Assembly (NCBI GenBank): GCA_029953675.1
Contig: JAMWBK010000001.1
Span: 781,001 to 845,000 of the forward strand
Length of the DNA: 64,000 nt
Origin: Rhodosorus marinus
Lineage: Eukaryota; Rhodophyta; Stylonematophyceae; Stylonematales; Stylonemataceae
Reading direction: 5' to 3'
The notes under the pieces are model-generated. The model saw only the letters and a program-made list of their open reading frames with translations. It searched no databases and was not told where the DNA came from. The translations under genes were made by a program, and so were the position numbers. Below, piece by piece: positions 31,103 through 43,179 of this stretch (the stretch's first letter is position 1; the number at the start of each line of letters is the position of its first letter).

Positions 31103-31455
31103 TCAAGACCTGTCTCCCCTTGTGCGTTTCAAAAGGTTCGACCCTGACACTCCAAACTCCCGGGCAATCCTTTGAATGTTGAGGCGCTTCTTGAGTGGCA
31201 ACTGAGAAACGGTATCAATCTGTGCCTAATAGTCAAAAAAATTCTCCTGCGGCCCGTTCTACCTTTCTGGCTACCAGGCACAATGGCTGCTTCCTCCTGG
31301 CGGATGCCCAATTCCAAATGCGGTAAACTGTTCTCACATTCCCCGAAACTCCTTGGCGATTTCAACGCAAGAACCTTTACCCCTGCGAACTCCATCCTTG
31401 GACTTCAACAAAGCTTTCAGACGACAGCGTTTCGTTGCTCATCAGAGAGCTGAGG
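31103..31455 (-). pseudogene. Decayed transposase N-terminal region with helix-turn-helix motifs
   Basis: On the minus strand, pieces in three frames form one ancestral protein: QLSDEQRNAVV, KDGVRRGKGSCVEIAKEF, NVRTVYRIWNWASAR, SQKGRTGRR, then QIDTVSQLPLKKRLNIQRIA and REFGVSGSNLLKRTRGD. This order (SDEQR..., an IA.EF helix-turn-helix, VYRIW, a second 'L.KR.NI..IAREFGVS' HTH) matches the DNA-binding half of Tc1/mariner-like transposases described from oomycetes and other protists. At least two frameshifts and internal stops break it, and the DDE catalytic half was not found downstream. The element is dead. Confidence 0.72.
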
Positions 31456-32783
31456 TTTGTTTCCTCTCTAGCTCGTGTCTTCAGCCATCGACTTTCTCAA
31501 ACCTAAAAGGTCCTCGCCTACTGCAACTCGTGCCAGATTAGCTCCTCACACTCGAGATTAACGAATTCGAGCTCTGTCGGGCTCCGAATAAACCTCCGCT
31601 TGCCAGACAAAGCGTTAGACGCCCTTCAGGATTGCTCTAGAAGACTCCGACGCCTTAGTCCAACATCCGGTCCATCGCGCTTGCTCAAATAAACAACGTA
31701 CTAATCGCTTGTCGAATGCGCTGGTTCATGCGTCTGCTCTGCCGCATCGCTCCTCTAGATCTTATCATCAACCAGTTTGGGTTGAACACAGACCATTCTG
31801 CTCATCCGAGGATCTGTCAATGCCCAACAGTCCACATCCGCTGATGTAATCCGGCATCATGTTCGACACGGTGCGGGCCTCACAGCGCCTGTTTTGGCAT
31901 CCTAGTGTTCTCGGACGACCAAGGGCGGTCACCACCAAACTGACGCAAACTCAGCGTCGCTCAGAAGTACAGACAACCCCAAAGCAACCAAACCATACAT
32001 AAAAAAAACAAAAACAGAACACCAGTCCAACCGGACCCGAGCCGGATGGATAAAAGGGGGGAAGGAGGGGGACTTCGAAAACATCCGCTTAGCAGTAATC
32101 TACCCTAATCTAAATCTTCTATTCTAATCTCAAAGAATCCACGCATCCTGCTCTGGCTTGTCTGCAGATCCCAGACCATTCCGAACAATCAGAAATCCTT
32201 CGAAAACACTATCGTTTTACGCTTCCTATTTCCGTTTATGTGTTTTCTTGATGTTTTTGTAAGGTCAATGACGACGATGGAGTCTTTTTCCTTCCCGTCG
32301 AAGCCGATCAGATGATAAAAACAGTGTTTTTGGATGGATTTCCATTGATGAGGGAGAAGACGCGAAAATGTTGTTGAATAGGTCGAAAGAGGTGGGGGAA
32401 AAAGAGGGTCTGGCTGGTATGATCAGTATAATTAATGGAGTACTGAGAACTCCGGAAAAGGGGTAGTGTTTTGGAATTTTTCTTTGCGAGTTGCCACAAG
32501 TTGGTGTGAGTAAGGAGGCAGTTTGGCAAAAGCAAGATTCTTTCACGAGGTCCTTTTCTTTTTTGTTCCCTGGAGGATCTGTTTTGCATTTTGGACTTGG
32601 AGAAAGGGTTTGTGGTTAGGGAAGGAGGGATTGGGACAAGCAAAAGGCCGCTGTAAGGTTGAAGAGGTTTAGGATACAGAAGATCAGAGAGGTTTGTACA
32701 GATTGGAAAGGAAGAAATAAGTAGGCTCCCGGTTTTCTTGGTTCGTGTGGTGTTTTTTTTTGTTTGTTGGTGAAGAGTGAAGG
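31456..32783. other. Intergenic; eIF2A promoter and leader at the right
   Basis: 31456-32060 has no recognised gene. 32200-32783 becomes G/T-rich with a T9 run just before the start codon at 32784, like other leaders here. Confidence 0.4.
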
Positions 32784-35347
32784 ATGGCGACGGTAGTAGA
32801 TGCTGACGCTGGACAGCTGAGGAGGATCCTGGAGAGATCGAGCGAGGAGGGTTCTTGCATTAGGAACTTTCCTGCTGATGGAGAAGGCGGCGAGATCAAT
32901 TTTCCGGCAGTGAAGTCTGATCTGGTTGTGGTTTCAGAGGACGGATCGAAGACGATATGTGTTAATATGGACTCCGAGGCGGTAGTTTTGGATACTGCAA
33001 CTGGGAAGGTAGGCCATGACTGGAGATTTGTAGCGTGCTGAGGCCCCCTTAAGGGCTAAACGTTTCCGTAATCTGTGAATTGTCATGATTCGTGATTAGG
33101 AGGTGTCAAAGTTTGGCAAAGACATTAGTCACGTGGCTTTATCACCGCTAGGATCGTTTGCATTAACCTGGGCCCGATACTCTTTAGCACCGGGTGAAAA
33201 CCTTTGTGCTTGGAACGTTGCAACTGGGGAGCGCATCGCAAAGTTTAGTCAAAAAGACTACCTGCCAAAAAAATGGCCGACGATTCAGTGGACTGATGAT
33301 GAGAGTCTTGCAGGCCGAACCGTCAAGAACGAAGTTCACTTTTACGACGGTGACAAGGTCGGCGATGTCAAATTTAAGGTGAGACCAGACGAGCGCAATC
33401 TGCTTGTCAATGCGAGTACAAAAGAGTTTGACGGTAGCCTGCCTTTTAGGTTGCTGTACCAAAAGTCGATTGTTTTGCTATCAGCCGAGGACGTGCGCCG
33501 TATCGATTGGCAACCCTTGCGCCGGATACAAGTAGCGAACCTGGTAAACTTGCCATTAGAAAACTTCCGGATGGCGAACTTGTGTCTACGAAATCTCTGT
33601 TCCGAGCTGAAGCAGCCCAATTTTCATGGAGCTCAACTGGATCCGCGGTGTGCAATCTTGCCAATGGCAGCCAAACGACATGTACCGGGCTCCACATTGA
33701 CATCTGGGCATATTTGACATTAGGCATTGGCGACCGTAACCAACGAGGAGGATCCCACTGGGCAGTCTTACTATGGAGAAACGAATCTATTCTTCTTGGA
33801 CGCTTCCGGCAATCTGGTAAGGGGGTTGGGCTTGCACAGTCTCTTCCTGCAGAAATTTTTGAGTGCTGAGTGAGGAGTGACTAACCCATATAGTATACGA
33901 TTCGTTGCAAACAGGATCAACGGATCGAACTGCCGAGGGCAGGAGCTATTTTTGATGCAAAATGGGCACCTCGGGGAAACCCGCAGTTCATTGTGGTCTA
34001 TGGATCACAACCAGCTCGTGCTACTCTGTTTAATACCAAATGCGAGCCAATATTTGACTTTGGTCAGGGCGCGTGGAACTGCATCAACTTTTCACCACAC
34101 GGCCGGTATGCGTGAGACGGAACCCACCGTAGCGACCTCCTTTGCGTATTCGTCTGAGGTCTCGTGTTTCTATTCCCAACTCTACAGCTTTGTTGCACTA
34201 TGCGGGTTCCAATCGCTCTCCGGTGACGTAGAAGTCTGGGATAGAAATACGGAGCAGCTTGTTGGAGCCGCGAAGATGGTCCACACGACCTCATTCTCGT
34301 GGTCCCCCTGCTCTAGGTACATCATTGCAGCAACTAGCTTCCCTCGTCTCAGAGTGGACAACGGTGAGCGCGATGATCCCTATATCCACAGTTTGTCACA
34401 GTTGTTTGCAGCCGTTTGCAGCTGCCACAAGAAATTGGACGCTGAGAAACAACTGTGACGTCTTCCCAGGATATCGACTATATGAATACAATGGAACCCT
34501 GCTGGAGACGAAGGATTTCGATAAATATCTTTTGCAGTGCGAATTTCTACCTGCCGCGAGTGGGGTCTACCCCGACAGGCCCGCAAGCCCGAGGTCGCTT
34601 GAGCTCGCTAAGAAGAATGCCGAAGGTATGCCTTTTGCCTTCGCTTGATGCTCTCAGAGTTTAAATCCAGTGCGAAGAGTGGCAATATGAATTTACTACT
34701 GTGTCTTACAGGCGCAAAGGGCGGTGATGCATCCGCAAAAGCACAGCCGTATAGACCCCCCGCAGCGAGACAGGGAGCGGATCCAGTCGGCTTTGTTCGC
34801 AGTAGAAGCGTGAGAGTTGCACCGGGCAAGGTACTGGTAACCCTCTGATCTTCAGTTCGCTTTTTTTGAGCGCTCCTCAGCGGACTTGTTGTTCTCACCA
34901 GGTGAATGCGGCCGTTTGGAAGTCGCAGAAGACTGCCAAGGGAGCAGTAGTGCCTGGTGCTAATGAGGAAGAGCCAAAGGCCTTGACGGCAAGTCAGAAA
35001 AAGAACAGAAGGAAGAAGGCCAAGAAACAGGAGCAGAAGGCCAGTGAAGAAGTGCGTTTCTCCTGTAAGGCTTTCTTGCGGTCGGCAGGAAGATAGGGAC
35101 ACTGAAAGGAATTCTGTACTTTTTATTGCAGGCTGAGAAGCTGTCCAACTCAACAGACGCTGCTACTGGGGAAGGGGACAATGTCACCGCCCTGCAAAAG
35201 AGATTGAGAAATCTGAAGAAGAAGCTCCGAAAAGCTCAAGAGAGAAAGCAGACCGCGGAAACTCCTGAACAGAGCGAGGGCGCGCAGTCCGTTGGCACAA
35301 TTGAAAAGGAGATCGACGATATTGAGAAAAAGATAGCGGTGATGTAA
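32784..35347 (+). CDS. EIF2A: Eukaryotic translation initiation factor 2A (eIF2A)
   Basis: Ten exons: 32784-33008, 33100-33378, 33450-33647, 33724-33816, 33894-34105, 34188-34363, 34470-34625, 34712-34830, 34902-35051 and 35132-35347, 607 residues. eIF2A is a WD-repeat (nine-bladed propeller) factor that can deliver Met-tRNAi to 40S subunits in GTP-independent, alternative initiation. Recognisable blocks: LCAWNVATGERIAKF, LAGRTVKNEVHFYDG, GQSYYGETNLFFLDASGNL, GAIFDAKWAPRGNPQFIVVY, NCINFSPHGRFVALCGFQSL, SGDVEVWDRNT, TSFSWSPCSRYIIAATSFPR and LRVDNGYRLYEYNG. The C-terminus is Lys-rich and coiled-coil (ALQKRLRNLKKKLRKAQERK). GFGNL of other species is GFQSL here. The exon count is the highest in this window. 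Confidence 0.96.
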
Positions 35348-35439
35348 AGCGTTCATAATTCGCAAGCCGTCAAAAAGGTTGGTTGCCCAATCCAACCCAG
35401 TGCTTTATTAGAAATTGCGCAATGCAAGAGGTGGGGCCT

Positions 35440-36186
35440 TCAGAGCTGTAGAACAATGATGAGTAACAAAAGGCCAATTGCCAGAGGCGCTCGGTCGCTG
35501 GTGTGTGCGATTCGCCCGAGCTTGTGGAAGTTTGGTGTTCCCCAAGGCAAACACGCCGAAGAAGCCCATGACGACCTCGAGCTGACTGTGGCATCCTCAC
35601 TGCCAACGAACTGGGCTCGTCTCAATGGCAAAGCTCCTTGGAGAAGAACGGATAGCTGAGCGAACGCTTTGGAGAAGGATTGTTCTCCTGCTGCGAGTCA
35701 GGAGCTATGGTTTTATGGACACTCTCTTCTTGCGCACTGATTGATCCTTCTTTTTGTTTGGCAGGTCCATACGTGCGCTTCTTATTGCTTCGAACCAGCT
35801 CTATTCAAAGCCGGGATCATATTATTTTCTTAGGAGCGCGCCCAGCACTCCATTGACTTTACGACTTTTCTGCCACATCCTGGAACTGAGCACTCGGGCA
35901 TGCTTGTCGTATAGTAGGCTTGCACGTACTGGACTGTAGGATGGAGAGGGGGCGTGCTCCCTCGACGAGCTTTAGTCCCGAGAAGAGATTTAACAATGAA
36001 ATACAGTTCCAGGAAGTATGGACCGCGATCTAGCATAGCAATCTACGACTGTAAAGCACAGCCGGGATTGGATCTCGTGCTAGTCCCTGTGCGGAATGCG
36101 CACGATTCGATCACTTTCAATGGGACGAGGACCGACACACTTTCGAGCACGTCCACCGGAGCATAAACAGGAACTAGTTCCATCAT
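35440..36186 (-). CDS. Unknown protein with C-terminal membrane anchor, four exons
   Basis: Exons on the minus strand: 36186-36115, 36042-35866, 35800-35773 and 35690-35440, 175 residues in one frame. Introns are 72, 65 and 82 nt with GT-AG borders; the second donor (AAA|GTCGTA) is weak. The third exon is only 28 nt. The protein begins MMELVPVYAPVDVLESVSVL, continues RGPYFLELYFIVKSLLG, has a Ser/Ala-rich middle (FSKAFAQLSVLLQGALPLRR) and ends in a hydrophobic segment (APLAIGLLLLIIVLQL), as in tail-anchored proteins. No family was recognised. It is convergent with eIF2A (92 bp) and divergent from PAF1 (400 bp). The consistent splicing argues for a real gene; single borders are uncertain. Confidence 0.6.
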
Positions 36187-36585
36187 CCATAGTCCGAGTC
36201 AGTCTTATATCCGCGGACCACGAGCTGAAGCGAACCCTCTTCCAGAACTCAAGCCCAACTTAACCCTCGACTAACGTCCAATCAAGATTTTTAGTGTACC
36301 TAATTATCCAATTAAAACTCTTAAGCGTGGATAGTATTGCTAAGTATCCAATTATTTCCGTAAAGGAACGTCATATCCAATAAAATTATTGATTGGTCTT
36401 ATTCGCTAATGGGGATAATCCAATTATTATACGCATAGTAGTCATATCAGTATTATTTGTATCGAAGCTTGTTTGGTTGGGAGTGGATGGTGAGAGGGAA
36501 GGGCCCGAGTTACCTTTGCGGCAGAGTTGGAGGTGGATTTTTCTTTGAACCTTTTTTTTTTGGGGGGGGTGTATTTGGACTAACT
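36187..36585. promoter_or_regulatory. Divergent upstream region between the tail-anchored gene and PAF1
   Basis: Mostly AT-rich (36290-36470). On the PAF1 side a T10-G9 tract at about 36552-36570 precedes the start codon by some 20 bp. A TATAAG on the minus strand near 36205 lies only about 20 bp before the other start codon, perhaps too close to act as a TATA box. Confidence 0.35.
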
Positions 36586-38126
36586 ATGGATTCTAAAGAT
36601 GATAGAGGCTCAGGGAGTTCGAGTAGACCTGAATCTCGGGGTCCATTGTCCCAGGTGAAGAAGCGTACGGCAACCCCCAAGCCGGAGAATGATTTTCTTT
36701 GCCAGCCAAGGTACTCGTTCACGTTGCCAGAGGCAGAGATGGACCTCAAGCTGCTAGATTTTGAGCCGGACATGAGCTTCTACGCGCCTTTAGAGATCAG
36801 CGCGCTGGATTTAAAGCCCCAGCGGCCGACGCTCACGGATCCAACGCATGGTGTGCGCGTAAATCTGGTAGATCTTGATGAGTACCGAGAGTACCAGGAA
36901 GGTGAGTGCTGTGTATTCGAAGGAAACTTCCGTCCCTATTCTGCGCGCCTGATTTTTAAACTGGATTTGGATTTTCCTGACGTCCGCGAAAACAGGAGAG
37001 GGCCCCGATCCAGAAGATCTGATCCTGCTCGATCCCGAATCAGATGCAAATGAGAAGAGCTTTCGACGGAAAACATCGGCTCCGGCCCCATTCTTGCGAG
37101 CTATGTTTTATGACGAATATAAGATTGATAAGATCGACTACAGTGGTGCAGTCTCTAAACGACAGAGAGAGGTAAAGAAGAAGACTAGGGACGAGCTCCT
37201 CCGTGATGTTCTGGCAGAATTTCAGGCCTGCAAGAAAAAGCCTGTACATCCGAACAGCAGAAAGAAGCATCTCAAACCGGTTGAGGTTCGCTTGGGTACA
37301 AACTTTTGCGTTTTTGGCTCGAGTCCGTTGTCCTTCAAGCTCAAAGCTTAACTTCTCGCTTTTATGTTACAGATAACACCTTTCCTTCCGGACTTTGAGA
37401 ATTACTTTATCAAGTACGTGCTAGTGCACTTTGAGGATGACCCCAAAGAAAACGTACGTCCGGCTCTGGAAAGAAATATGAACAGGAAGGAGGCAGTGCG
37501 AGCCGAGGATCTCCGCGAAATGGTCAATACAGCGGTCACCTTGGGCCGGCGTGGAGAAGGTAACGAGGCCGTCCTCTCTTTCTATACACCCGTAGATGAT
37601 GAAATTGAAAAGCGGCGGAAGCAGAGAGAGACTCCGGGTGAGTTAAATAAATCAAGAGCCTTTTTCCTAATCTGTAGGAGAACCTGCAGCTTAATTTTGG
37701 AAGCGATCTGACCAGTCGATCGGTTCCTGCGCCTGTTCTTTACGTGTAATCGCGGATATGTGCTTCTTTCGAACTCACTGACCAGGCAATGCAAAAATGC
37801 CAGACAACTTCGGTACAGCGAACAGCGAGGACTACCACCTCGTCAAAGAGTATGTGTTTGATGTCAGGGGTAGAGACCATACCGCCGATATACAGCGTCT
37901 GTACATGGTATCCAGCAAGCCGGAATTTTCTTCTTACAGCGAAGTGAGTGGGCGTATGACGTTGCATAAGAGACCTCTGAAGGGTGACGCATCGATTCAG
38001 AATCGGAGACTGATCGTGAAACGGAGGAGACCGAACGAGGACGACCAGGGGGAAAGAGTTGAATCGATCATGCAGATGTGCATTGGTGATGAGGCGGCTG
38101 AAATGGCGAACGCCCTTGAGGAATGA
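36586..38126 (+). CDS. PAF1: PAF1, core subunit of the RNA polymerase II-associated PAF complex
   Basis: Four exons: 36586-36901, 36996-37285, 37373-37637 and 37786-38126, 403 residues. The PAF1 complex travels with RNA polymerase II and supports elongation, H2B ubiquitination and H3K4/K36 methylation. Family blocks are FLCQPRYSFTLPEAEMDLKL near the N-terminus, FYAPLEISALDL, GVRVNLVDLDEYREY, FLRAMFYDEYK (where others have the LR.TEY segment), TPFLPDFENYFIKYVLVHFE, VLSFYTPVDDEIEKRRKQ and EDYHLVKEYVFDV. The tail is acidic and lacks the long Ser/Asp-rich extension of animal PAF1. An upstream in-frame Met at 36457 would add a Gly/Phe-rich leader-like stretch and was not used. Confidence 0.92.
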
Positions 38127-39287
38127 ACGTCATCAAGGTGTACTTCCACATGGAATATTTCTGCGGGAAGATTCAGATTCAATTCCGCCCTGACACCTTG
38201 AAATGACCTACGTCCTCTCCAGGCCAGCAGTGGCTATATATCTCAACGGCAAACGGTCTTTGGAAACTATTGCTGGTCCTAAGACGGGGAATTTGTCTCA
38301 CGGAAAGCACTGAAATCCTGCACGGTTTGGGGAACAAATCTTGCGATCAATCAACGCCTGAATACTATACCGTTCGCCCACAACCGGACTTACACCCGGA
38401 CTTGCAGTACTACTTCCATCGTCTTCGCTAAAGAATACCAAATATGATCCGCATGGCCCGGCTGCTGGCTTTTGTGTGGGTGTCTAAATGGTGGAAATAT
38501 TACGATGCGTATAGATCCTGGCTTCGCAGTAGTCGCGCAACACCAGGACGGTTTCGTAAAGGTCGGCGACCTAAGCTGTGTGCAAACCTTGTTTGCTGTT
38601 GGAGAGGCCCCTTCGTGAACATGCTCTCTCAACAAGGATTACAATGTATAGTACTCACTTATTAAAACACTGAACGTGAGTCATCATCCATAGCCTTCTC
38701 TGACGCTTTACACGTCGTCTAGTGAACCTCTTTAAAGCGAACCAAACTCAATACATTCGGGACAAGACCGGGTGACTCTTATAGTAAAATCCGCATTCCT
38801 AGCTAAACCTCCAAAAAAGGTTTTGAAAACTTATTTCCAATTTCTGTAACGATCTCTCGGATTGAGAAAGGGTCTAACTGTCACACTTATCAGGCATCGA
38901 AAGCGGGGATTTTTCCACAAAACACCAATAGTGTGGGACGGAAAGTTCCACAAGTCACAATGAGAAATCTCTTTACATATCTCCATCAATCTAGGCTGGA
39001 TAGGTTCGAACTACTTTACTGGATAAAGTTGTTGGGGATCTCATAAAGAAATACAAAGGAGCCTAAGACAAAGGATCGTAAGAACAAGTTTGCCCCTTAC
39101 TGAGTACATCTGAAGCTTTTCCACTTTCGCAAGAAAAGTTGGCGACGAAGGTGTATTTGGTCGGAGATGATACGTTTGGTGAGACAGAAGAGAGCGCTCT
39201 TTTCCAAGGCTTTATCGAACGGACAAGAGTTTCGTGAAAAAGCAGAAGACCAGAATGAGCTGAGACGAAGGATATGAACTTGAAAAG
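38127..39287. other. Intergenic, no recognised gene
   Basis: Short frames only. A plus-strand stretch near 38504-38610 (DPGFAVVAQHQDGFVKVGDL in one frame) looks faintly protein-like but is flanked by stops. The right part is the probable leader of the 4,6-dehydratase gene. Confidence 0.35.
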
Positions 39288-40679
39288 ATGGGTAAAGGTT
39301 TTTATTCTCCGGACAGCTTCAAAATCCTGTCTGGGAGAGAGCCTCAAGCTAAAATGAACTTCCTGTGTGGTTTGGCTCTCTTTTTCGGGAACTGGTTAAC
39401 AGGTGAAATAGATGAATACCAGCCGAGAAATATCCTGTTGACAGGAGGAGCTGGGTTTATTGGTTCCCATGTAACCGTTAAGCTGGTGGAGAAGTATCCG
39501 GATTATCGTGTTATCGTGTTGGACAAAGGAGATTATTGCTCCGCAGAGGAGAATCTCAAGTCCGTCCTTCAGAATGAGAGGTTCAAGTTTGTACATGGTG
39601 ACATCCGGTCGAAAAGCCTCATAGACTATCTTCTCAGAGAGGAGCAGATCGATACAATCATGCACTTCGCGGCTTCCACCCACGTGGATAACAGCTTTGG
39701 GACTTCCATTGGGTTCACGATAAACAACGTCGTCGGGACTCACGTCCTTCTGGAGGCTGCTCGTGAGTATGGCAAACTGGAAAGGTTCATACACGTTTCA
39801 ACGGATGAGGTGTACGGTGGGGAAACGCAGCTGCTGCAAACAGAGGAAAGTTTACTCGCACCGACGAACCCCTATGCATGTACGAAAGCGGCAGCAGAGT
39901 ACATATGCCGGGCGTACCTCATGTCGTTCAACCTACCCATTGTAATGACCAGGGGCAACAACGTGTACGGACCACACCAGTACCCTGACAAGCTCATTCC
40001 AAAATCCATCTGTCTTCTGCAAGAGGTAAATCTCACCTCAAAGACTTAGGAGCACGGCGTGAGAACCCCAGCTCAGTGCCACCTCGTTCATGTTTTTCGT
40101 CGCTCAGGGCAAATCTGCGTTCGTTCATGGCGATGGCACTCCGACTAGGAACTATGTCTTCGTCGATGACTGTGTACACGCATTCGACATAATCCTACAC
40201 AGAGGCAGTCCTGGAGGGGTCTACAACATCGGATCTGATCAGGAGAAGAGCAACCTCCAAGTTGTGAAGGACATCATCCAATTTATGAACTTGAAAGCTG
40301 ACAGAGTCGAGCACGTTGAGGACAGAGCGTTCAACGATGAGCGCTATCGCATCGATTCCACTAAGCTCTTAGATCTGGGCTGGAGACAGGAGGTGAGGCC
40401 GTTCATAGCAAAGATCCAGACATGTGGTAGTTAGGAACCTGTTGGGGTCCACGGCGGTCCTTGTCCCATGGAAGGATTAGCACTACAACTGTCCGATTGG
40501 CTCTTGGCTGAGCAGTACCGCTTTTGAATCGCCATCCACAGGTCAGGTGGGAAGTAGGGCTTCAACTAACTATTGACTGGTACGGAAACAAGCAAAACCT
40601 TGAGCGGTGGCCAAGTTGGAGGAGCGGTCTCGTGCCTCATCCGCAGCTAGGAGTTCCTGCACAGCAAGAGCTTATCTAA
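39288..40679 (+). CDS. dTDP/UDP-glucose 4,6-dehydratase family enzyme
   Basis: Four exons: 39288-39291, 39403-40025, 40108-40392 and 40542-40679, 349 residues. The enzyme uses bound NAD+ to convert an NDP-glucose to the 4-keto-6-deoxy sugar, the first step towards rhamnose. Signatures: Rossmann TGGAGFIGSH, MHFAASTHVDNSFG, catalytic STDEVYGG and NPYACTKAAAEY (YxxxK), RGNNVYGPHQYPDKLIPK, VHGDGTPTRNYVFVDD and DRAFNDERYRIDSTKL. It is closest to the N-terminal domain of plant RHM enzymes and lacks their epimerase/reductase half. The first coding exon is just ATG plus one base; the next intron (111 nt) has no in-frame stop, so unspliced RNA would encode 37 extra residues with a hydrophobic MNFLCGLALFFGNWL stretch. 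Confidence 0.94.
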
Positions 40680-41306
40680 TAAATGCTAATTTTATTGCAA
40701 ACTTCGTATGAGCTTCTGCTCAGTCTGAGAAAATTAATATTTTGGCAAACATCAGGACGGGTAAGCTCAGAGAACTCATGTGAACCAAACTTCACACTCA
40801 CGTTACAGAACCGTGGATTGGTAGCCTCAAGGTTGCTAGGAGGGCATCGCTTACGTCGGGGAAAATCCCCCCACCCCCACGGGCTTCAAATCAAGACAGA
40901 AGTCCATGCTAGAGTGGCAGAACCCGTCTTGTCACTGCCGATAACAGCCTTGATGTCGCCCTTCAGGTTCCTCAAAGGTTTGTCGTAGAAAACACGGCTT
41001 CAAATTGAAGAAAACATTTCGGAGTCCAACCAATTCTATCCACAGCTTAAAAGCAGCTTCTTTGGTGTCAAGCACTTCAGAGTCCGGTCAATAATCTGAT
41101 GCTCCATCCTCACATCTTCGAATACAAGAACTCAGCAGGATCTCCGCTTGCATGGAAGAGATGCAGCTTCGTTGCTTTTGTTCACATCGTTCCGGTCGAT
41201 TCTCAGACACTACCAGTCTCGCAACCTCGATCAACGGGCGTTCGACTTGATAAGCTTTATGCAGAGTTTGGGTGCAGCATTCCGTTTTTCTCTCGGGGGC
41301 GATTTG
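40680..41306. other. Intergenic, no recognised gene
   Basis: Plus-strand frames at 40683-40988 and 41099-41341 are open but have no recognisable product, and the latter runs into the antisense of NDRG. Confidence 0.35.
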
Positions 41307-42445
41307 TCAGAGCGCTCCAAGTCCTTCAAGATACAGCTTGACTGCTTCTGCTGACTTTTCCTTCTCTTCATCCAAGCATAAGGAGCCACAGCCGCGAAGC
41401 TCGATTATGGTTGTTGTTGATGGGTCAAAGGAAGCGAAGGCCCTTAACGAATCCTCATAGAGCTGGGACGCAGTACCGGTAATGATGAGAGCGCGGAATC
41501 GAAGCTTGGATAGAGTTTTTGAGATGTCTTTCCGCTTCGCATAAGCTGAAAGTAATCTGCCGTTCCGATGAGAATCCACTTGTTAGGCTTTCGTCTCGTT
41601 TTTTTTGGAGTTTCCACTCCGCGGCTGCTAGCAACGAACCTGGCAGTGTTGAAAGGATTGAGACGATTCAATGCGCTTTCGTACTTAACCCGCACGCGGT
41701 TTCCTTCAACTAGCTGTTCTCCAGAGAGCCATCTTGCCAGCAAACGCTTCTTCAACTGCTCATTCCAGCCGGCATATGACGTGTAGCGAACCGACGTAGT
41801 CAAAGTGAGCCATTCGGGAATGCTCGCCGCGTGAATCACCGGTGAAACAAGAATCAAACCGCGTACGGTTCCTGGATATCTGGATGCATAATCAAGAAGT
41901 ACTCTCGCTCCCGCTCCGACTCCCTAGAAGTCAAGAGAAGCCTTTCTTGAGACTAGATGACTAGATGACTAGATTTTGAGGAGCCCTAGTTCAATGCTTA
42001 CCAAGCCCAAAATTCTCTTCAATTGAAATCTATCGACGACTTTATGCAGCTCGTCGGCGATGTCTTCCAGGGTATACCAGTTCTCCCCCTCTGGCATAGT
42101 AGGTGCGTTCTCCTCATGGCCCGGCGCATCGACATAGTATTGTACAGAACCAACAAACGACTTCACGTTCTTGGATTGGCAAAAATCAACGAACTGGCCA
42201 AAACAGGTAACCGCGTTTGTGCAAATATCGTGAAGGGCAACCACTGCCTGCCGGTTACGACCGTCCGGTTCACCAACCACAGTCACCCGCAACCGCCCGA
42301 CGTATTCAACCACACGTCGTGTAGAGCTTTCTCCAACAAGCACATCTGTTGCTCCAGAATCGATCTCCAGCTCCAGATCACCCGAGAGCGGACCACAGTC
42401 CACCCCTGCCACATCATCCTCGAGACCAATATCAGGTTCAAGCAT
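41307..42445 (-). CDS. NDRG family protein (alpha/beta-hydrolase fold, non-catalytic)
   Basis: Three exons on the minus strand: 42445-42002, 41923-41618 and 41534-41307, about 325 residues. NDRG proteins have an alpha/beta-hydrolase fold but lack the catalytic triad; plant members are linked to auxin transport and G-protein signalling, animal members to stress and differentiation. Blocks: LRVTVVGEPDG, QAVVALHDICTNAVTCFGQF, YVDAPGHEENAPTMPEGENW, FQLKRILGLGVGAGARVLLD, GLILVSPVIHAASIPEW, NRLNPFNTARF, then LRFRALIITGTASQLYEDSL. The nucleophile elbow reads GVGAGA in place of GxSxG, as expected. The second intron is least certain (donor GGA|GTGGAA, acceptor GCGAAG); other borders there keep the frame poorly. 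Confidence 0.88.
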
Positions 42446-43179
42446 CTTTTCCAACGATGAACGACCCTGTTTTGTTCAGAGCCTTGCAAAGCTATGCACC
42501 CAAAACCCCCCCGGTTGTACTAATATCTAGCGCGCCTGCCATACACTTCTCGCTCGTCCCCATTGACCTCTACACATTCTTTCCAAAGGAGGCGAACCTT
42601 CTCTGTTCAAGTCACGCTTGTCACCGGCTATTACCCAACCGGCCCCCTTCCCGAGTTACTAGTTTCACATGCTAGTTCACTGGCACCAAAAAGACACATC
42701 CTAAGCAGCTCTGAAGCCTGTCCTGTTCTAGACTAGATTGGTTCCCTCTACGCCGATGTTCATTGTTTAATATGCTCTCGACACCTAATGGATTCAGATT
42801 CAGACCAAGAGAACGGATACTAGCAAAAGGTTGGCTTCGGATTTGAGATTTGCAATGATCGCGAGAAACTCTACCAAAGCCTGCGCTCCGTCCTGCACCT
42901 AGCGGGCATTCTCTGGAAGCTGCCGAAAATGGCTGGTCGAAATCAGTACAACAGATTCAAGCCATGGGAGATGCAATAGAGGCGCTCGCTCGGTGAGAAG
43001 ACCACCATCGGGTTCTTCGGCACATTAAGATTTCATCTCCTATTTTCATTATCTTTACCATTTCGTAACAAAGGAAAAACAAAACACCAAAAAAAAAGAA
43101 CAGACAGGAAAAAAAGGCTAAACTCTCAATGAGACTCCGGTTGGACCTTTCAGGTAAAACCTAGAATGCCTCGCATGCT
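42446..43179. other. Intergenic: NDRG upstream region and kinase 3' flank
   Basis: No coding frame of note. A-rich runs at about 43070-43115 probably belong to the 3' untranslated region of the kinase gene. Confidence 0.4.

Noticed and set aside
36457-36585. In-frame N-terminal extension of PAF1
   Set aside because: It translates a poly-T/poly-G leader into a Phe/Gly run; the Met at 36586 fits the family better.
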